From Massospora cicadina (taxonomy: Eukaryota; Entomophthoromycota; Entomophthoromycetes; Entomophthorales; Entomophthoraceae), in contig JAKSZP010017482.1 of the NCBI GenBank assembly GCA_022478985.1, forward strand, positions 19,565-83,564: a stretch of 64,000 nucleotides of DNA. The letters run 5' to 3'. Under the pieces are notes generated by a model, which did no database searches, was not told the DNA's origin, and saw only the letters and a list, made by a program, of their open reading frames with translations. How positions within the stretch are numbered: the first letter of the stretch is position 1; each line of letters begins with the position of its first letter. Below are positions 23,804 through 35,324 of this stretch, one piece after another. The position numbers and the translations under genes were made by a program.

Positions 23804-25390
23804 TTGGCAGTTTCAAGTATGTTTCTTGGATAGTAGCAGGATTTGGACACACTGGGTGAATTGGATATTGTGGAAATGAGCTAGTCAGCGTCACTGGCAG
23901 TGTCAATAATCTCAAGACCCCTCAACACTTGTAGATAAGTTTTATAGAGAACCTATGCATATCCACTCTCTCCAGGTTCAATTGGTCAGGTACCTCCACT
24001 TCACCTGGGGCTCCTAAAAACAATGACCCATATCTTTAAAACAACCTTCATATTCGTCATGAGAGGAATTATCAATGCATGTCAAATATACCATCAATTG
24101 TGAGGGTAGTTCAGGGCTTTCTTTGTTGCAAGTGAGACCCTGGGGCCGCTCATCTACCCTATTACCTTTTGGAGGAGATGCTGTAGGTGTTGTAGCGTTA
24201 TTTAGCCTTTGACGTAGGGGATTTGGAATGCCCCTGAGCTACCAGTTTTGGACTAGAGATGGCAGAAAGGCGGGTGAAGGAGATAGATTTAGCGTATTGA
24301 AGGATGGTATAAGGGAATTACTTGGGAAGGCCACTTTAGAGAAAAAGATGGACAAGGCAAAGGGACGACTGCCTATACCAACTGGTTTTTTGATCTGAAG
24401 ATGAAATGGCGAAATTCCTCATCACGGACATTATCCTCTGGCTATCTTCACAGTATGGAGAAGCGTTTTGTGATGGCAACTCCTCAGAAGCAGGTTTCCA
24501 GAGGGAAACATCCGTAAAGGAGGCTAAAGTGGTCAGAGTAAATGCTTGCTTCAGAGGTTCTTGTGTAAGGTCAAAGTCATAGATATCAGCCACCGCTTCA
24601 AGGATTCCTTGATATCTCATATACTTTTGAAAGAGCGCTTTACAGAAGGGAGATGCATCACCAAGGAGGGATGGGACGACAAGCCAGCCAAGATAGCCGC
24701 AATAGCATCGTCTAGGGGTAGCATTTTTGCAAGCATTAAAGGTTGATCTTTCTTGTAAAAGCACAAAAGAGGCAATTGATTCTCCCTGTTGCAGGCTAAG
24801 GCACATAAAAGCCTGTTTTTGTCTTTTTAAACTTTGTAGGGAGCCAAATTCCTCAGTAGTGCTTGATTAACCTCCGCCAAGGTGCTGAGGGTGGCCATGT
24901 GAGAAACCAAAATATCTTGAGCCCCACGACTTAAGCAGGGAAGGAGGTACTTAATTTAGGATGGTCATTTGCTCATCCATAGCAACTTCATAGTTAAAGA
25001 GGAAAGGGGCAACACTTCCCTCACCTGAGGTAAACTTGTCTCTAAACGGGGGTTTATGGATACCAGGGGAGGTCTCATAAGGGCCATAAAAAGAGTGCTG
25101 CTCAAGACGTTTGAGGTGAGACAAAGTACTGGCTAGCTAGAGTTATAGAGTAGATAGATGGGGGTTTATTTCCAAGGGGAGGTCGTGAAGGTTACTGACC
25201 TACTAATTTCCATGTTTTTTTAGCTTTAATTGTGGTGTACAGGTGCCCCTGTAAAGGATGGTTATCCTGGAAGGTAAAACTGCTTCTACCCTAGTGCAGG
25301 TTTTGAGTTTAAAACCTGTACTAACTAGAAAAATTCTTGGTGTGGTATATATGTCCTGAGGTTGACCCACCTCGAATATTTTACAAGTAT
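23804..25390 (-). pseudogene. Element A gag relic
   Basis: Fragments downstream of the PBS on the minus strand include YLLPCLSRGAQDILVSHM, NQALLRNLAPYKV and LPLDDAIAAILAGLSSHPSL. They are leucine-rich and look like a capsid domain. The longest open piece is 24336-24806 (156 codons). I find neither a CCHC zinc knuckle nor the Gly-X-Y segment present in elements F and G. Boundaries are approximate. Confidence 0.55.
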
Positions 25391-25407
25391 CCCTGTAGTG
25401 AACACCA
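25391..25407 (-). promoter_or_regulatory. Element A primer-binding site
   Basis: The minus strand reads TGGTGTTCACTACAGGG two bases after the 5' LTR. The same core TGGTGCTCACT follows the LTR in elements B, F, G and I. It should be complementary to the 3' end of a tRNA ending AGTGAGCACCA (one mismatch here), which I cannot identify. Confidence 0.7.
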
Positions 25408-25409
25408 CT

Positions 25410-26115
25410 TGTCAACCTCCTGGTGTTATCTATAGCTCGCTGGTGCTATTTTCACAGGACTTGGCAATTTAAAAGAAGCAGGAGTAGTGAAACTCATAAC
25501 TGCTGTTTAGAAAAATTGAGATTTTTAGTAACCACTTATATTAAATTAGAAAGTTTAAACTAAAAAAAGATTTAAAGTTATTTTATTAATTGCAGCAAAG
25601 GGTAAAAGAACCCTATTATAATGTCACTGCTTAGTATATAAACTTTCTGAGGTTTAATGTGAGACTGCCAAGAAATTTCAATATAAGCTGCAAGTATTTG
25701 AATAAAAAATATGATGCTTTGGCCTGTTGAATCTTTTGAAACTTAAATTGCTTCAATGGAATGGCTGTAGAAGGGTCAATAGTATGTAAGATCAGTACGT
25801 TAGGAAAGAATTTTATGTATTTTAACCAATCACAGCGGGAAAAAATTTATACCTGGTGGGACCCCCTCCAAGGCTATAAAGGGGATGGTCCTCACATAGG
25901 TGGTTTAACTAAATGGTTAATGGGATGTGGAGGAACCTTGGATTGACTCCCCTAATTCTGCCGCATGGTTGGGGCAATCTGACTACCTAAATTATTGCTA
26001 TTTGCCAAGAATCGTTAATGAAAGTATCGCCCCAATTCAAGGGGTTCCACTGAGAATTGGCAAGGGTCTTTTGGCCAATTTCATCCTTATTATGAATTGA
26101 TGCGCTCTTATTACA
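25410..26115 (-). repeat. Element A 5' LTR
   Basis: Pairs with 16252-16962. Plus-strand ends are TGTCAACCTCC and CTCTTATTACA. The two copies are clearly similar but visibly diverged, so the insertion is not recent. Confidence 0.85.
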
Positions 26116-26639
26116 TAATAAGCCCAATAAAAGTATGATAAATATATAGAGGAGTTTTGTGATGGTTTAAAAATGATTAATGAAGCCTGACCCATGCAAA
26201 AAGTTTTTGCCTCTTAGAAAAATCAAAATTTTGCAAATTCGTCAAATAACATAACTTCATATCAGTTTTTCCCGATTTTTGAGTCAATTTTCTTCAGATT
26301 TTCTCCTATATGGTGCTATTTCCCTCAGCCCTGACTGGCAAAGCCAGAAAACATTACAGCCAGTAAACTTAGAGAAAAATCATTGGTGTCCCTCAAGGGT
26401 TTTGGCCTTGACTCCAAGGGCTTCTTGTGCTTGGCTTTTGTAGAGCGTTCTACCCCAGGTAAAATGTCACTAACTGTGACATCACCCTTACTCTTATATG
26501 GTGTTCTACACTTCTTGTGATTCGTTGGCCAAGGCAAAGTTCTTGTTATGGATTGGCAGCTTCATGGCGGCCAAAGATCCTTGAGTAGCGGGGCCTACAG
26601 CATCAGTGAACCTAGCATGGAAGTCAAAGCTTAGATCCT
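26116..26639. other. Junction between elements A and C, no gene called
   Basis: Holds the 3' end of element C beyond its chromodomain, presumably including an unrecognised 3' LTR, and AT-rich DNA. A 70-codon open stretch on the minus strand (26325-26537) is lysine- and proline-rich and could be C-terminal tail sequence of element C. I could not define LTR ends. Confidence 0.35.
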
Positions 26640-26971
26640 AAGCGTTAAAGCAGTATCATGGGATACCCAGTTGTTCTCGGTTTCGTCATAGCCTTTCTAG
26701 GACACCAAATACTGGAGGCAACTTTGGGATAGGAGGGAGTCAAGTCATCATTGATCTCATATTGAGTTCACCATCTACTATTACAGGTTCAGGGTGGGAC
26801 GGCATGAGACCCTCAAAGGAGGTCAAGAGGCACTCATGAAGGGTGCTGAACACTTTGATGGACAGGGGTAGATCAACTTTGCAAGCTGATGAGCCGACCT
26901 TCCTGATGATCTTGAAGGGTCCAACATGCTTAGGGACTAACTTATGGCGGGGATGCTTCAAGTTGAGGTTC
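26640..26971 (-). pseudogene. Element C integrase C-terminus and chromodomain relic
   Basis: The 3' end of the chromovirus C integrase, cut from its upstream part by element B. It reads MNLNLKHPRHKLVPKHVGPF then IIRKVG, the typical post-core GPF region. After a frameshift comes a chromodomain with QYLVS, a stop, KGYDETENNWVSHDTA (about 26650-26712). The stop is TAG (26697-26699 on the plus strand) in place of the conserved Trp. Such chromodomains direct integration to methylated histone H3 in heterochromatin. Confidence 0.8.
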
Positions 26972-26976
26972 ATGGC

Positions 26977-27654
26977 TCTCAAAATCTGAGGATCAATCAC
27001 TTGTTTTTTATTATCCTGCACGTCTATTTGGGCTGAAGTATCGATAATTGATCCTCAATAGTGCTTGTAGTTTATGGTATTTGGAACGTTAAAAATCTCA
27101 CTAGGCCTACTAAATTCGCCTCAACTCTTCTGGCCAATTTTGGGCGTAAATTTTCCCTTTGTGTTCAGGAACTTCTTCTGAGGCAGGTGGATATACAAGC
27201 TGTGAATTAGGCGCATCCAGCTTGTTGACACTTTCTCCAAAGAAGGGATCAGTGAAAAAAACCAGGAAAGAGATAAAATAAATAAAACCTTTATTATAAG
27301 CTATTTATTAGATAATTATCATTGGGCCAGGCGCCGGTATTTATACCTCTAAGGCATCTCCTGGCCGCATTCCACCACAAAGTTTAACAAATACTTTACC
27401 ACCTCAGTTTGGCCCTTGAACTGATATGACTGAAGCCTTTTTTTAGGGTTTATTAGTGACAAAATACTCTCAAAATCGCGAGGATTTCAGATACAAAAAT
27501 TGCATTAAAAGCATGCAAAATTGTCCTAGGATCCTCTGGATTTCAGTATCGTCATACTGCTGACAAAGTACACCTTCTGTGAAATTTTGGCATCAATTGA
27601 AGTATATGACGCACCCCTAATTGGGATGTCAGCAGGCCTCATCTCAATAGCACT

Positions 27655-27731
<77 letters not shown>

Positions 27732-28154
27732 AACCTTTTGGGCGGTCTGTGCAAGTTCTATCATGTTGATTATGCGGATCAACATACAAATTTTGCCCTA
27801 AGGTGGTAAATTGATTATGTTTTTTGTTTGTCTGAAGTTCCTGGGATTTTCAGACGTTAACTTCAGGTAAGTCCCAAACAATTTTGTATACAAGTAATTT
27901 GATTGTGTTCCCAATAATAGGGACCAATTGCTGAGATTTGATGCATAGGAAACAGCCATAATATGTGAGCATATTTAGGCCAAACGCTCTGATAAAATCT
28001 TGATTAGGTTTTATGAAGGTATTTGGCCTAGATTGTCTGATTGTAATAGGCTTTGAGGTGAGAATATAGGTGTTAGCTCAAGCATTGAAAGGGTGATTGG
28101 CTAATCTAATGGTTGTCAAAGCTTTATTTTATAGTCAACCACCAGAATCTGAAA
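26977..28154 (-). repeat. Element B 3' LTR
   Basis: Pairs with 31684-32761. The left end reads TCTCAAAATCTG against TGTCAAAATCTG in the other copy, and the right end reads CTGAAA against CTGACA, so both terminal dinucleotides have one mutation. It is about 100 bp longer, mostly because of an AC microsatellite. The promoter block GGTATAAATACCGG lies on the minus strand near 27330-27345. Confidence 0.85.
27657..27729. repeat. (AC)n microsatellite in the element B 3' LTR
   Basis: About 36 uninterrupted AC units. The equivalent place in the partner LTR (near 32350) has only a short non-repetitive sequence. The expansion therefore happened after insertion. Confidence 0.95.
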
Positions 28155-28269
28155 TTTCCCCCTCTTGACTTGAACATAAGCCCTAAGATTCCTGATTAGC
28201 CTATGTTGGTCTGTTATTATTGTGGAGCCCTAATTCGACAAAAATTTCAAACTCATAAAATGAGTGAAT

Positions 28270-31200
28270 TTATGTGGTAGGGAACAGATGCAGAAAAGCT
28301 ATAGTTTGATGTTGCCTGATGGAGAAGGGCCAATTTTGCTTGTTTTCACATAAGATATGTATTTCTCCATGGCCCAGAATGATAATACCAGGGGCAATGT
28401 TTGGTTCAAATCAAGATTTAGACCATGGTTGATATACTTCACTGTAAATTCCTTCTGGGATATTAATTGTTATTCCTACTGTAATGATTACTTACTCTCT
28501 GGATGGTATAGTGATGGTCTGATTTGATTGAAGTGGAATGCCATTTGACTCATCAATTTTAGTGGATAGTGGTTTTATCTTTGACTGAGCTTTGGAATAC
28601 TCAATCAGGACGACCCCATCTTTGTAGGCCAGATTTATGAATAAGCAGGGTTTACTTTTTCTCAACTGCCTTATAAAGATTATAGTAAAGTGGAATAGCC
28701 TGGTCCAGAACAGTGAGAGTATCGTCCTTATGATTGGTAACAACTCCATATATTCTTGAAAATCAGTCCCGTTTAAGATATCATAGTTTGTATTTGGCAA
28801 CACTATGGCAGGTGCTGTTACTATAATAAATTCAGATCTGAGTGGTATGGTGCTGTATGCACCCAGCGATATGGTTGTATGTGCTCCAGCTGTTCCATAT
28901 TCCTGACAGTGTGCAACATCAGGCGCAATTTTCAGTTTTTAACCAACTTTGTGCTGAATATATTGATAGGAGCACCACTATCAACAATGGGCCGAACTTT
29001 CACCTTGTTTACTGCTATGTCCACATAAGTACATTCAGAGTAGTTTTCAGAGGTAGTTATTGTATTAATGCTGCGATTGCTGCCCAATTCCAGGTGTGAT
29101 TTCAGGCTTGAGCAAATATGGGAAGTTATCTGCTAAGGTCTTCATGGGAATGGCTACTTGAACGTTAGGATTAGGTAGATCAGTCGAACATCTGGGTTGG
29201 AGGTTTAACCCTGATCAATAATCTGCTTTGCGTAGGGTTCTGATACTTCAGCTTGGGCTTCTTTGGTAATTTTCAAGGTTTTAGTTGCTTTTGCTGTGGC
29301 CCGAGTAGTGACCATCATGAAATTGTTAGCCACAATATGGTGGAGGTTATCTTTAGCAACATCTTCAGCCCTAAAGAGCTCATCAGGGTCAAATGGAATG
29401 GTTTAAAATCGGTGGAGTTAGAGCATTCCGCCTTTACTCCACCTGCTCTTTTCCTGCCTCATTGTCACTGTTGGTTTCTAGAGAAAAATTGACTCCATAC
29501 TTTTTGTTGGACCGTCTGAAGCATTGTCTAGCAAAATGCTCATGTTGACCGCAAATGTGGCAAGCAGTCCGCCCTGTTTGCTGTTTTTGCTTGAATTAAT
29601 GGTTTTTATTTTGAAAATTTTCCCCTGGTTGGACATCATGTTGCTTTTTGGGCCAAAAAATCGAGATTTTTGCTGATCTTTGGCCCAATTAGGAGTATTA
29701 ATACTATGGGAACAGCTTCTCTAGTAATTGATAAGCCCTTGGATTTCTCAAGCTTTCATTGAATGCAGGCAGCATAACATTGTGCAGTTCATGGAAGGGC
29801 ATAATTGCGTGCTCCATTGCAATATTGGCGTCAAACTCATCTATTGCATTGCACCAACACAGAACTTGTGCCTCATGGAAGTCTCTATCCACAAAGTCCT
29901 TAATAGTCTCATTCTGTTTAAAATTGATATTAAGAAGCTCTCTTTTCGGGTTTCTAGTTTCTCAGGACCTCCAAACTGTTTTGTTATTGCAATTTTGGCA
30001 TCCATATAGGACCAATCGTCGCCCAAATAGGGCATAATGAGGTCACAGCTATGGTCATTGAGTGAGTTAATCAGCGCCAATCCTTTCGCATGGTCTGATG
30101 CTCCTCTCATTGCTTTTTAAATAATTTTAAGAAAGATCGAATGTTTCCATCCTTACTGAACTTTGGTAAATTCATTGGTTTGAAGTCATCTCGCCCTATT
30201 TCAGACATAGGAGTTGTACTTCTTCTGGAACATCTTGATGTATCATTGCCCATAATTGGCCCCCTCTTTCCCATTGGGAGGTATCTGGAGTCAGGAATGA
30301 TGCTAGGTCATTAGGCATAGAATGGATGTTTGAAATATCTGTTTCTGCATTGGTATCAACTTCTGATGATTTCATTTCATGGCATTTCTCTGAACTACTG
30401 GATTCTGACGCCTGAATTTGGCCCTTAATTACTTTTGCAGTTTGTTTTTTAGCCGGATAACACATAGCTTCTTCCTATTTCTTTTTTGTCAAAGTTGGGT
30501 GAGCACTAGCAGCCTTGCTTTTTGAGGGATTCAAATTCGTTTTTAAGGTTGTCATACTCCTCTTTAATAATGCTTGGTTGGTTGTTATGCTTTTTATATC
30601 TTTGTCCATACTATCTCCTCGGGAATTTGCAGTTGATAATTGCATTCTAAGTCCCCAATTTTCCTGAGTAATTTCAGTTTTCTGGCCTGCAATCTCGACA
30701 CTACAGTCCAAAGTTTAGAAAATTCCTCTTTGATCTGGGAATCCTCTTCATCTATATTTGGGATGGACTTGCTGCAAGGTCCTCAAAGCTTGTTGATAGT
30801 AACCAGCTTAGCTCAAACATACCCTTCAAAGTCATCAACTTTTGAATTTAACTCCAAGTGATTTCTTTGTCTTAAAGTGGCATGTATGATAAGTCTTTCA
30901 ATATAAGTTAATAGGTAATCTGAATGGCGATACAGTTTTTGAAAGCGGTAATTCATAGTTTGTACCCATTCTTGTGATAGCCCATGGTGGGTCAAAACTT
31001 CTGCAGATATCTTCAGGACTTCTTCGTTCAGAAGCTCCTCAAGTTTGTTTAATCTCCCATGAACTTCATTGGCAATTCCCATATTATCAACAATTGCCTT
31101 TTGGACTTCAGCAAAACTGGAATTTAGCTTGTCCAGTAGGGCATTTTTGGAAGATTGTTCCTCCCCTTTCATATGGTAGATTTCCAAGATTTCCAGATTT

Positions 31201-31647
31201 TGTCTAGCAATTATTCGCTGGGTATGCTTAATTGAGGATTGAACAAAGTTAACCAGGAATTCGTTAGATGCTTGACTATCTATGAGACGTCTGGCAAGAG
31301 ATGCCATGGTTGCGTCGTGGTACTTCATATATATCCATCTTGAGTGCCTGATCCTTAAGATAGTAGAACAGGCCGAAGGAGTGATCAATTTGTAAAGTAC
31401 CAATCCTAAAACCCTGATATAGGGTTTCCAGCATAGCTTTTACGCTTGAAGATGTAAGATCCATCGGGCTGGTTGTATCTGCATGAGCTCCCCCCACTGT
31501 GATAAGATCCAGGGAGTAGGAGGTACCCATCTCAGAGCCATAGCGGCTGGTTTTAAAAAAATCTGAGATCTCTTTGTCACTGGTTTACATCTCATTGTCG
31601 CTTTCTCATCCGGCTGATTCTTCCAGGAATTGGTCATTGGAATCCAT
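28270..31647 (-). pseudogene. Element B gag-protease-dUTPase polyprotein, broken
   Basis: Start ATG at 31647 (MDSNDQFLEESAG), stop TAA at 28270-28272. A long helical, probably coiled-coil Gag N-terminus covers about 30813-31403 (for example LDKLNSSFAEVQKAIVDNMG). A serine-rich linker and a capsid region with HAKGLALINSLNDHSCDL follow. The zinc knuckle CHICGQHEHFARQC fits CX2CX4HX4C (29521-29562). The protease has VDSGAPINIF with its Asp kept, and EYGTAGAHTTISLGAYS as in element F. Last comes a dUTPase-like stretch: VIITVGITINIPEGIYSEVY, PGIIILGHGEIHILCENK, QTIAFLHLFP. Several stops and frameshifts break it. It ends there with no RT. Confidence 0.8.
29521..29562 (-). other. Zinc-knuckle coding segment, element B nucleocapsid
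   Basis: Minus-strand CHICGQHEHFARQC is an exact CX2CX4HX4C knuckle, the retroelement RNA-binding motif. It marks the end of Gag and puts the protease immediately downstream. Confidence 0.9.
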
Positions 31648-31663
31648 TTTGCAGAATATAACC

Positions 31664-31681
31664 AGTTTTGAGTGAGCACCA
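31664..31681 (-). promoter_or_regulatory. Element B primer-binding site
   Basis: The minus strand reads TGGTGCTCACTCAAAACT two bases after the 5' LTR end TTTTGACA. The 11-base core is shared with elements F, G and I, and with element A apart from one base. Confidence 0.7.
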
Positions 31682-31683
31682 GT

Positions 31684-32761
31684 TGTCAAAATCTGATGTT
31701 CACTCACTTGTTTTTATATACTATACATCTATTTGAGCTGAAGTTCTGATAATTGATCCTTGATAGTGCATATAGTTTACAGTATTTGGACCGTTCAAAA
31801 ACTCACTAGTCCTACTAAATTTGCCTCAACTCTTCCAGCTGATTTTTGGCATAATTTTCCCTTCATGTTCAGGAACTTCTTCTGAGGCAGGTGGATATAC
31901 AAGCTGTGGATTAGGTGCATCCAGCTTGTAGAAACTTTCTCCGAAGAAAGATTCAGTGAGAAAACCTGGAAAGAGATAAAATAAATCAAACTTTTATTAT
32001 AAGCTATTTATTAGATAATGGTCATTAAGCCAGCCACCGGTATTTATACCTCTAGGGCATCTCCTGGCCGCATTCCACCACAAAGTTTTAACATATATTT
32101 TACCACCTCAGTTTGGCCCTTGAACTGATATGACTAAAGCCTTTTCTTAGTTTATTGGTGGCAAAATACTCTCAAAATTGCAAGGATTTCAGATACAAAG
32201 ATTGCGATAATAGCATGCAAAATTGTCCCAGGATCCTCTGGATTTCATTTTCATCATACTGCTGACAAAATACACCTTCTGTGAAATTTTGGCATCAAAT
32301 GAAGTAGATGCACCCCTAATTGGGATGTAAGCAGGCCTCTCCCTTGATAGCACTAGGTAAACTCCTTTTGGGCGATCTTTGCAAGTTCTATTGTGTCGAT
32401 TATGCAGATTGACATACAAATTTCGCCTTAAGGTGGGAAATTAATTAAGTTTTTTTTTCGTATGAAGTCCATGGGATTTTCAGACTTTAACTTCAGGTCA
32501 GTCCCAAAGGATTTTATATATAAGTAAGTTGATTGTGTTCCCAATAATCAGGACCAATTGCTGAGGTTTGATGCATAGGAAATTGGCCATAATATGTGAG
32601 CATATTTGGGCCAAGCGCTCTGATAAAATCTTGATCAAATTGTCTGATTGCAATAGGCTTTGAGGTGAGAATATATATGTTATACAAGCATTGAAAAGTT
32701 AATCAGCCTGATCTATTGGTTGTCAAAGGTTTATTTTTGAGTCAAACACCAGAATCTGACA
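31684..32761 (-). repeat. Element B 5' LTR
   Basis: Plus-strand ends TGTCAAAATCTG and GAATCTGACA, directly followed by TSD ATGGC. It contains the minus-strand promoter block GGTATAAATACCGG near 32035. On the minus strand its first bases (TGTCAGATTCTGGTGTTTGA) match the start of the solo LTR at 18995. Confidence 0.9.
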
Positions 32762-33740
32762 ATGGCATTGACCACGACCAAGTCACCTTGCTTGTACTCA
32801 GGGCTTTCATGGCGCTTGTGGTCATTATATGCTTTGTAGATTCTCACAGCGTCAACAAGATGATCCTAACCCCCTTGTATATGTCTATGAGCTCTTTAGC
32901 ATGCTTATTGGCGGCAACAACAATGGACTCAATCCATGGACTCGGTTTAGAGCTGGTATTGTACCCATAGTTTGCAAAATAGGGACATGTCTGTAGGGTA
33001 TGGGTTAGGTTATTATAAGTGAATTGCTCCAGTGAATGTGAGAGGTGCAATTGCTCTTTCTGGCGTTGGAATAACTACGCAAGAATTTTTTCAAATATTG
33101 GTTAAACCTCTCTGTCTTTCCATTTTACTGATTGCGAAAGGCTGCGGCGTGGCAGGATAGGATTTTAATATGAACAGTAAGGCTTTACAGAACTGTACAG
33201 TGAATTGCAGGCCTTGACAGATAATAATTTTCTTGGGGAGGCCAAATAGGAAAAAATGTGGTTCAAAAAGAGGTGGGCTGTCTGGACGGATGTAATTGTG
33301 GTATTGCATGGGATGAAATGGGGCTATCTGCTAAAGAGGTCCTTTACAACCATTAATAAATCATAAACCTAGGATAAGGGAGTTCCATGATGAAATCAAC
33401 GGATACCAAAGTCTAAGGGCCCTCCATGGCCTGTAGGGGGAGAGTCAGTACAGTGCTCTTCAGGAAGCTAGGTTTTAAACGGTTTCATGACAAGCAGGAC
33501 TTTGTAGATTTGGTTACATCAGTGGTAATGCTTTTGCAATAGTTTGAGAAGAGGACCACCTTAAGCGTCTTGTCCATGCTGGGGTGGCCAGATGTTGGAC
33601 GGTCATGAACTTCAAGAATCACCTCCTCTCTCAGGAGTCTAGGTGGTACCCAAAACTTGCCTTGATGGAGGATGACCCCATCTAGCAACTGGTAACCTTT
33701 GTCCAGGGGATCGCCATTTCTATGGCAGGCCTAATTGATC
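32762..33740 (-). pseudogene. Element C integrase core relic
   Basis: Upstream part of the integrase gene interrupted by element B. An HH-CC domain remnant reads LREEVILEVHDRPTSGHPSM. The core has GLPKKIIICQGLQFTVQFCK followed by a frameshifted ATPQPFA region, then QFTYNNLTHTLQTCPYFANY. It runs into EYKQGDLVVVNAM at the insertion site and joins in frame, across the TSD, to MNLNLKHP at 26971. The second catalytic Asp is not readable (IICQG). Confidence 0.8.
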
Positions 33741-33959
33741 TTGACGTATTCAGCTGACAGGGGTTGAGACAGCATATGCGGGCAGGGGTGTCAGTCTTTC
33801 CTTCCAGAGGCTCCATCATGAGCAGAGCGGGGGTTGCAAAGTGGGCTTTCCTTAACCTGTTCTGTCTTAATCAAAACCTGAGTACCTTGGGAGTCAACTA
33901 GTGATGGATTGGGGGAAAATGTAGGGTTCCATGATAAAGCATCTGGCAACAGTTATTGG

Positions 33960-35290
33960 GTAGCATTGATTAAGTCGTATTAAAAATTGAACACTGACAG
34001 GATTCCCAACCACCAGAACTGGTCAGGGATCAGCTTCTGGGTGGCGCGGTAGTACATTAACACCTTGTGGTCAGTGCGGACAGAAAAGGGACACTTATAA
34101 CTGTGCAAATGGTGAATCCGGTGCTGTATTGCCTCAACAACAGAAAGTAGTCCTTCATAGATAGCATACTTGAGCTACTCCAGGGTCATCTTCTTTATGA
34201 AATAAGCAACAAGAAGTTCCACTCAGTCCTCCCCTTCCTGAAGCAGAGCTTCTCCCATTGCAAAATTGGAAGCATCCATGGCAACAACAAAGGACGTCTG
34301 GGGTCTGCGTGTGCTAGCACCAGACTAAACAAAAGTATGCGATTAACAGCTTGTAGTGAAGTGTTGCATTCTGTGGTCCAAATGAAAATCTTCTTTTTCA
34401 GATGTGGTGTAGAATGAGGTAGCAGCTTCTGATAGCTGGAGTAAACTTCTCGAGGAAATTACATATCCCAAAGAAGCTACGTAACTCTGTAAGAGATGAG
34501 GAGTAGCCCAGTTGCAGATGGCTGCTTCCTTATCTGAGGCTATCATGTGGCCGTGGGAGAAGATAATGTTTCCTAAGTCATCAAACTTAGGTTAAAAGAA
34601 CTTGCACTTGCTAGCTTTGATAGTAAGGTTTGCCTATGCAAGTCTCTCCATGACAGATACTAGGTGGCAGGCGTGCGATTCTGCATCTGGGGAGATCACC
34701 AGTATGCCATCCATGTATGCTATCGCGCAGGTTCCCATAAGGTCTCTCAAGACAGCATCAATGAACCTTTGAAATCAGGCGGTAGAATTCTTCAAACCAA
34801 ACAGCATGACCCTAAACTGGTAGATTCCTTTCTGAGTATGAAAAGCGGTTTTACTTCTGGCCTTCTTTAATCTGAATCTGGTTGAAGGCATTAAGTCAAT
34901 CCAGCTTACTGAACACCCTAGCCTTCTCCGCGTAGCGGGAGATATGATGCACTAGGGGGAGAAGATGGGGGTCAGGTACTGTCAAGTTGTTCAGATTGCC
35001 ATAATCAACGCATGGATGGAGGAAAACCTTCAGATTTCTCCACAAATAGGAGAGGGAACACACCAATAAAGATTTCTTGATGATTTGACTCTTGAAGAGC
35101 ATGTCGTCAACCCACACGTCCAAAGCTCCTTTCTTTAGAGACAAGGTTAAATTGGAGAGAATAGCTTAAAGAGATCAACGGCCAACTTGAACAAAGTCAA
35201 AGTTGGTGTGCTCTGGGAGTGGACGAGCCTTAGAGGGCTCAACCATGTCCGCATATCCCTTGATGCACTCAGGCAGGGTTAAGTGCCAGG
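33960..35290 (-). pseudogene. Element C reverse transcriptase and RNase H relic
   Basis: From N to C: LPECIKGYADMVEPSKARPL, then CVDYGNLNNLTVPDPHLLPL, the core RT region with KARVFSKLD, and a palm motif YMDG (about 34690), where YMDD is expected. RNase H follows with VRTDHKVLMYYRATQKL (about 34020-34080). The frame is broken many times. It lies between the protease and integrase of element C in normal Ty3/gypsy order. Confidence 0.75.
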
Positions 35291-35324
35291 GTAGGGGTGA
35301 CAGTTGGTTGAATAGAGGCTAGGC

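Larger units (their letters stand above)
16252..26115 (-). mobile_element. Element A: Ty3/gypsy LTR retrotransposon, decayed
   Basis: Read on the minus strand the order is 5' LTR, PBS, gag, protease, dUTPase-like segment, RT, RNase H, integrase, 3' LTR. Integrase after RNase H is the Ty3/gypsy order. No TSD was found: the flanks are GCTAT on the left and TAATA on the right. The internal region is enlarged by a solo LTR at 18995-20209 and by about 2.3 kb of unclassified sequence between the protease and the dUTPase-like segment. All coding parts are broken. Confidence 0.85.
26977..32761 (-). mobile_element. Element B: gag-protease-dUTPase LTR retrotransposon lacking RT and integrase
   Basis: Two LTRs flank a 3.5-kb interior. 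A perfect 5-bp TSD ATGGC lies at 26972-26976 and 32762-32766, so the element inserted as a unit into the integrase gene of element C. The interior holds a PBS, one long broken frame encoding Gag, a protease and a dUTPase-like segment, then a stop, about 115 bp with a polypurine tract (minus AGAGGGGGAA), then the 3' LTR. There is no trace of RT, RNase H or integrase. Gag start, PBS and protease resemble elements F and G, which are plausible helper relatives. Confidence 0.85.

Noticed and set aside
27526..27789. Open frames encoding long Thr-His or Val-Cys repeats
   Set aside because: They are translations of the (AC)n microsatellite in the element B LTR, open on both strands by composition only.
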